Both the position numbers and the translations under genes were made by a program. Positions 60,970 to 64,000 of a stretch of DNA of 64,000 nt are shown in pieces. A model generated the notes under the pieces. The model did no database searches, had not been told where the DNA came from, and saw only the letters and a list, made by a program, of their open reading frames with translations. The first letter of the stretch is position 1. Each line of letters starts with the position of its first letter. Origin of the DNA: JAMXLO01 sp963696645 (GTDB lineage: Bacteria; Pseudomonadota; Alphaproteobacteria; Acetobacterales; Acetobacteraceae); the NCBI GenBank assembly GCA_963696645.1, contig CAVOKY010000003.1:135787-199786 (forward strand), in the 5' to 3' direction.

Positions 60970-62051
60970 GGCAGAATTGCAACGTCTGTTGACGGACAAA
61001 CAAGTTGGCTTCGTCACTGAAGCCCAGGATGTTTTGCGTGCCGGACTTGAAACATCGCCGTTTGTATCGGTGGACGACACCGGCGCGCGTCATGCGGGGA
61101 AGCATGGCTTTTGCACACAGATCAGCAATAACTGGTTCACGTGGTTCGGCACCCGGTTCTCGAAGAGCCGGCTGAATTTTCTCGATCACCGGATCAAGTC
61201 CGGTGACAAGCCTGCTCCGCGCCGGTCACACAGATTACGTGCTCAATGACGCGGCTTGCCGTTATATGCGGAAGCATTCACTGTCCGGGGAACTGATCGG
61301 CCGTTTGTCGGCTGAACCAGAGACGCGCTTCGCCGATCGGACAGCGTGGCTGGCGCATCTCGATCGGCTCGGCTTCGCGGCGTTGAACGTTACGCCCGAT
61401 CCAATTCCGGTCGCGACCGAGGGCGCGCTGTGGGGCAGCGTTCAGTCGCACAAATTCCTGTGTGACGCCGTCGTGCTGAGCGACGACGCGGGTCAGTTCA
61501 ATATCGGCCGGCACGCGCTGTGCTGGGTTCATGCGGAACGGCTGGCGCATAAGTTGGATACGTTCAACGACCGCCATCGTGCCGCGCAGAATAAGGTTCG
61601 CGACCTGATCTGGAACTTCTACGCCAGCCTCAAGGCTTGCCGGCTCAAACCCAGCCAGCGCCAGTCTCTCGCGTTGCGCAGGCGCTTCGACCGCATCTTC
61701 CTCCGCTGCACCGGCTTCGCCACGCTGGATGCTCGCGCGGCTGCATGCCAACAAGGCGGAGTTGCTGACGGTGCTGGATCGGCCGGACATCCCGCTCCAC
61801 AGTTGGGCTGCGAAGCAGACCAACGGCTCAGAAGACGACATTCGTTGTTACCTCACCCGGCGGAAGGTCAGCGCCGGGACACGAAGCGACATCGGCCGCG
61901 ATTGCCGCGATGCTTTCCTCTGTCTCGCCAAGACCTGCGACAAACTCGGCATCGCCGTCGGGGATTATCTGGCAGCAGATTGAAAGTGGTGGGCAACACC
62001 GTCATCGCGCTGCTCGACCATTACGTCAGATGTCGGACCCGGCCAACCTGA
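60970..62051 (+). pseudogene. IS66-like transposase, N-truncated and frameshifted
   Basis: Three frames assemble into one IS66-type DDE transposase. The first gives FVSVDDTGARHAGKHGFCTQ and WFTWFGTRFSKSRLNFLD. After a shift near 61205 comes LLRAGHTDYVLNDAACRYMR, VVLSDDAGQFNIGRHALCWV and HAERLAHKLDTFNDRHRAAQ. After a shift near 61730 come LARLHANKAELLTVLDRPDI, NGSEDDIRCYLTRRKVSAGT and CRDAFLCLAKTCDKLGIAV, then a last shift near 61980 to RLKVVGNTVIALLDHYV. The N-terminal zinc-finger/helical part is missing. It is inactive. Confidence 0.75.
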
Positions 62052-62112
62052 GCCATGCCGATGCCCACACTTTTGCCCCTGTTACAAACCGCCTTGGTAA
62101 CCGTTTGATTTA

Positions 62113-62160
62113 TTGGTCGGAGCGGCGGGATTTGAACCCACGACCCCCAGTCCCCCAGAC
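62113..62160 (-). repeat. Duplicate of the tRNA-Pro 3' half (candidate attachment site)
   Basis: These 48 nt match 63761-63808, the 3' half of tRNA-Pro(GGG) plus its CCA, at 47 of 48 positions (T for C at 62133). The match ends inside the anticodon stem. Such partial tRNA copies are left at the far end of elements that integrate into the 3' end of a tRNA gene. The two copies are in direct orientation, 1648 nt apart. Confidence 0.8.
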
Positions 62161-62325
62161 AGGGCATTTGTCAATCTTTTCAATGGTAAGTTGTCTGAAC
62201 TCCGGTGATATCGACCGCTGAAGCTGGCTGCCGTCGGAGAGGTTTCGACAACCTCAGTTGTCGTATCGGCTGGATGCGAGGCAGCCATTGCCTGATGGCG
62301 AGGCAACGGGCCATGGTGGCCGGTG
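62161..62325. other. Leader region with a perfect hairpin
   Basis: 165 nt between the att-like repeat and the DUF6883 gene. CGACAAC-CTCA-GTTGTCG (62246-62263) is a 7-bp perfect hairpin with a 4-nt loop; no T-run follows, so it looks more like an operator or RNA structure than a terminator. Confidence 0.4.
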
Positions 62326-62664
62326 ATGACCACGCATCTGCCAAACGGTGACAGTGCGATCCTCGATATCCGGAAGCTGGAGGACTATTGCCTCAGCCCG
62401 TCCCACCCTCGCGGCCGGCACAAGGCTCGGGTGTTTCGGCAGGCTCTGGGCCTTCATCAGGACGATGCGGGCTGGCTGCGAGCCACACTGCTTGAAGCCG
62501 CGGCCACTGGGGACGCAGTGCCGGTTACCACCGATGCCTGGGGAACGTACTGGCAGCTCGACGTCATCATCAGGCGACATCGGAAACGCGCGGTGGTAAG
62601 AACATTGTGGATTGTGCGAACCGGCGAGGACCTAGCGCGGCTCGTGACATGCTGGGTGGTGTGA
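62326..62664 (+). CDS. DUF6883 protein
   Basis: 112 residues. Recognised from AILDIRKLEDYCLSPSHPRG, RHKARVFRQALGLHQDDAGW, AVPVTTDAWGTYWQLDVIIR and VRTLWIVRTGEDLARLVTCW, the DUF6883 pattern of small alpha/beta proteins. Its function is unknown. The stop overlaps the next gene (TGATG), so it is paired with the DUF4926 gene. It sits inside the tRNA-Pro-bounded segment. Confidence 0.75.
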   Translation: MTTHLPNGDSAILDIRKLEDYCLSPSHPRGRHKARVFRQALGLHQDDAGWLRATLLEAAATGDAVPVTTDAWGTYWQLDVIIRRHRKRAVVRTLWIVRTGEDLARLVTCWVV

Positions 62665-62894
62665 TGAAGCGACGGATACGGAATGAAGCGCCATCGGTGC
62701 TGGATGTGGTGGCATTGCTCGCCGACCTACCCGCGCAGAGCCTGGCCCGCGGCCAGGTCGGCACCGCCGTGGAGCAACTCGACGACAAGACCTGGCTCGT
62801 GGAATTCAGTGACGATGTGGGGCGCGCCTATGCCGTCGCACCATGCCAGGGGGCCGACCTGCTGGTCTTGCACTATATTCCGGAGGCAGCCTGA
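62664..62894 (+). CDS. DUF4926 protein
   Basis: 76 residues: VLDVVALLADLPAQSLARGQ, VGTAVEQLDDKTWLVEFSDD and GADLLVLHYIPEA match DUF4926, a short SH3-like beta-barrel family. It overlaps the DUF6883 gene by one base. Small coupled pairs of this sort are often toxin-antitoxin or immunity pairs, but no activity is known to me for either domain. Confidence 0.75.
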   Translation: MKRRIRNEAPSVLDVVALLADLPAQSLARGQVGTAVEQLDDKTWLVEFSDDVGRAYAVAPCQGADLLVLHYIPEAA

Positions 62895-62965
62895 CGCGAG
62901 ACAGGATTGCCCCAAGCCACCCGACCAGGTGGAGGATTGGATCGGCACCAAAGCGTCATGCCAGA

Positions 62966-63595
62966 CTATCTGCCGAGGATGTCGAGCACTGCTTCGGCGC
63001 GGCGGCCCCTTGAACAAGTCGGGCACTGATCGAAGGCGACGGACTTCGCCAGCGCCAAGACCAGGCTGTGAACGTCTTCGGACATCGCGATCTGCAGCGT
63101 TACGTGTTCATTAGGTTCGAGGTGTGCAATCGCAACTTGCAGAAATTCCTCCAGATCGCGGAGGAACGCGACGCCGGCCCCTTGCGGGAATGCACCCAGG
63201 GTGCGCGGGTTTGACGTGTGGGCGTCGAGATCGAGATGCGCGCCGCGCTTTGTTCGAAAGTCAATGATTTGAGCACGAAAGGCCATCAACCGGGTGTTGA
63301 TCGCCGACAATCGGTCTTTCACCTCCCGTGGCCAGACCAACTTCTCCACGATGAAGTTCGACGTCAGATTTTCGTATTTCCCAGTCTTCGCCGGGTCTGT
63401 CAGCTTGGCGAATTGGAGCAGCATGTAACCAACCAGGATTTCGTTCAGGTCGCCAAAGGTTTTGGGTGCGACAGACTGCAACAATTCGCGCTTCCGCTCG
63501 TCGCCTGGGTCAAACAGCGCTGAGAAGAGATCGTGAGCCATCTTCACCTTCTCGCATTCGGTGACGAAGCTCTGCACGATTTCCTTGCTATTCAT
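62966..63595 (-). CDS. HEPN/AbiU2-like protein
   Basis: 209 residues from the ATG at 63595. The N-terminal helix MNSKEIVQSFVTECEKVKMA, then LFSALFDPGDERKRELLQSV, FGDLNEILVGYMLLQFAKLT and DPAKTGKYENLTSNFIVEKL resemble the AbiU2-type HEPN domain, where LxxLTDPAKTGxxENLS is common. A charged middle and a C-terminal CPTC pair follow. AbiU2 belongs to phage-abortive systems; a defence role here is inference. Longer in-frame starts would run through the tRNA-Pro gene and were rejected. Confidence 0.6.
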   Translation of the reverse strand: MNSKEIVQSFVTECEKVKMAHDLFSALFDPGDERKRELLQSVAPKTFGDLNEILVGYMLLQFAKLTDPAKTGKYENLTSNFIVEKLVWPREVKDRLSAINTRLMAFRAQIIDFRTKRGAHLDLDAHTSNPRTLGAFPQGAGVAFLRDLEEFLQVAIAHLEPNEHVTLQIAMSEDVHSLVLALAKSVAFDQCPTCSRGRRAEAVLDILGR

Positions 63596-63761
63596 TGCAT
63601 TCACTGAGGTTGCTGGTCGATCGCTCTGATTTGCGGAGGGGCGCGCGTACTCCCACCGCAGCCAATTCGCAAGGCAAAGTCGCTCATCGCCATTGAGACG
63701 ATGCCTGCGTGCCGGTCGCATGTTGGGGGCGTTGTGGAGGAGTGCCATACCCGATAAGGTT

Positions 63762-63838
63762 TGGTCGGAGCGGCGGGATTCGAACCCACGACCCCCAGTC
63801 CCCCAGACTGATGCGCTACCAGGCTGCGCTACGCTCCG
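63762..63838 (-). tRNA. tRNA-Pro (anticodon GGG)
   Basis: A 77-nt minus-strand gene including encoded CCA. The acceptor stem CGGAGCG pairs with CGCTCCG, discriminator A. The D arm is GCGC-AGCCTGGTA-GCGC. The anticodon arm is TCAGT-CTGGGGG-ACTGG with anticodon GGG, and the T arm GTGGG-TTCGAAT-CCCGC. It reads CCC proline codons. Its 3' half is duplicated at 62113-62160, so it has served as an integration target. Confidence 0.93.
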
Positions 63839-64000
63839 ACAGTGGGACCCCAAGTTTACCAGCGGCAGACACTGCTAGCAACGCTACGTGGGCCCGGCGG
63901 GAAACCGGTTGCGCGCGTAGCCACGGGAGCAGGCACCAATGTTGGCGCCAGAACGCGGTTGCCGATCGCGCGTCACCCCGATCAGTTCGTGGCGGGACCT
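63839..64000. other. Right edge, no gene seen
   Basis: 162 nt upstream of tRNA-Pro. No open frame with recognisable content; it should hold the tRNA promoter. Confidence 0.4.

Noticed and set aside
63596..63853. Extended start for the AbiU2-like gene reading through the tRNA
   Set aside because: The 86 extra residues are encoded by tRNA-Pro and its flank; homologous sequence begins at the ATG at 63595.

Overview
The window is high-GC DNA read best as an alphaproteobacterial chromosome, probably Acetobacteraceae/Rhodospirillales. This rests on protein style (DUF3141-Pta-FabI-AckA cluster, DUF2092/DUF3300/DUF2950 cluster, FNR/FixK-type boxes, short alphaproteobacterial palindromes); no rRNA is present to confirm it.

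Layout. (1) 1-3.9 kb is a graveyard of insertion sequences: IS21, IS4, IS1634 and IS630 pieces, all partial or frameshifted. (2) 3.9-11.7 kb is a minus-strand operon of seven genes, most with 4-nt stop/start overlaps: biuret-hydrolase-like cysteine hydrolase, AllH, AllF(FdrA) and AllG homologues, a carbamate kinase fused to an allophanate-hydrolase C-terminal domain, a urea transporter and a Tsx-like outer-membrane channel. Together they look like import of a ureide and its cleavage to carbamoyl phosphate, with ATP recovered by the kinase. (3) 12.5-17.7 kb holds DUF3141, phosphotransacetylase, enoyl-ACP reductase and acetate kinase. (4) 18-26 kb holds DUF2092, a small membrane protein, a collagen-like DUF3300 protein, DUF2950, and a two-gene RND efflux pump. 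(5) 26-38.9 kb is a stress and envelope region: two diverged copies of a small-protein/CBS module, a lipoprotein, K+ channel, DUF1622, SulP transporter (frameshifted), PPK2 kinase, DUF2254 (frameshifted) and beta-carbonic anhydrase. Several promoters here carry FNR/FixK-like palindromes.

(6) 39.1-60.3 kb is a complete type VI secretion locus: SPOR-domain protein, TssJ-like, TssK, L, M, A, B, C, Hcp, TssE, F, G, ClpV and VgrG, then a MORN-like repeat protein and a convergent DUF4280 PAAR-like gene. A decayed second DUF4280 gene lies at the other flank. No classical effector is evident. (7) 60.5-62.05 kb is another IS scrapyard (IS256 start, decayed IS66-type transposase) that cuts an unknown gene. 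(8) 62.1-63.84 kb is a small island next to tRNA-Pro(GGG): a 48-bp duplicate of the tRNA 3' half bounds DUF6883 and DUF4926 genes and an AbiU2/HEPN-like gene.

Most interesting: the ureide operon with its kinase/allophanate-hydrolase-domain fusion; the T6SS with a SPOR protein and a MORN-like partner of VgrG; the duplicated and half-decayed lipoprotein/CBS module; and the tRNA-Pro mini-island with defence-like cargo. Functions are assigned from sequence recognition alone; no database search was run.
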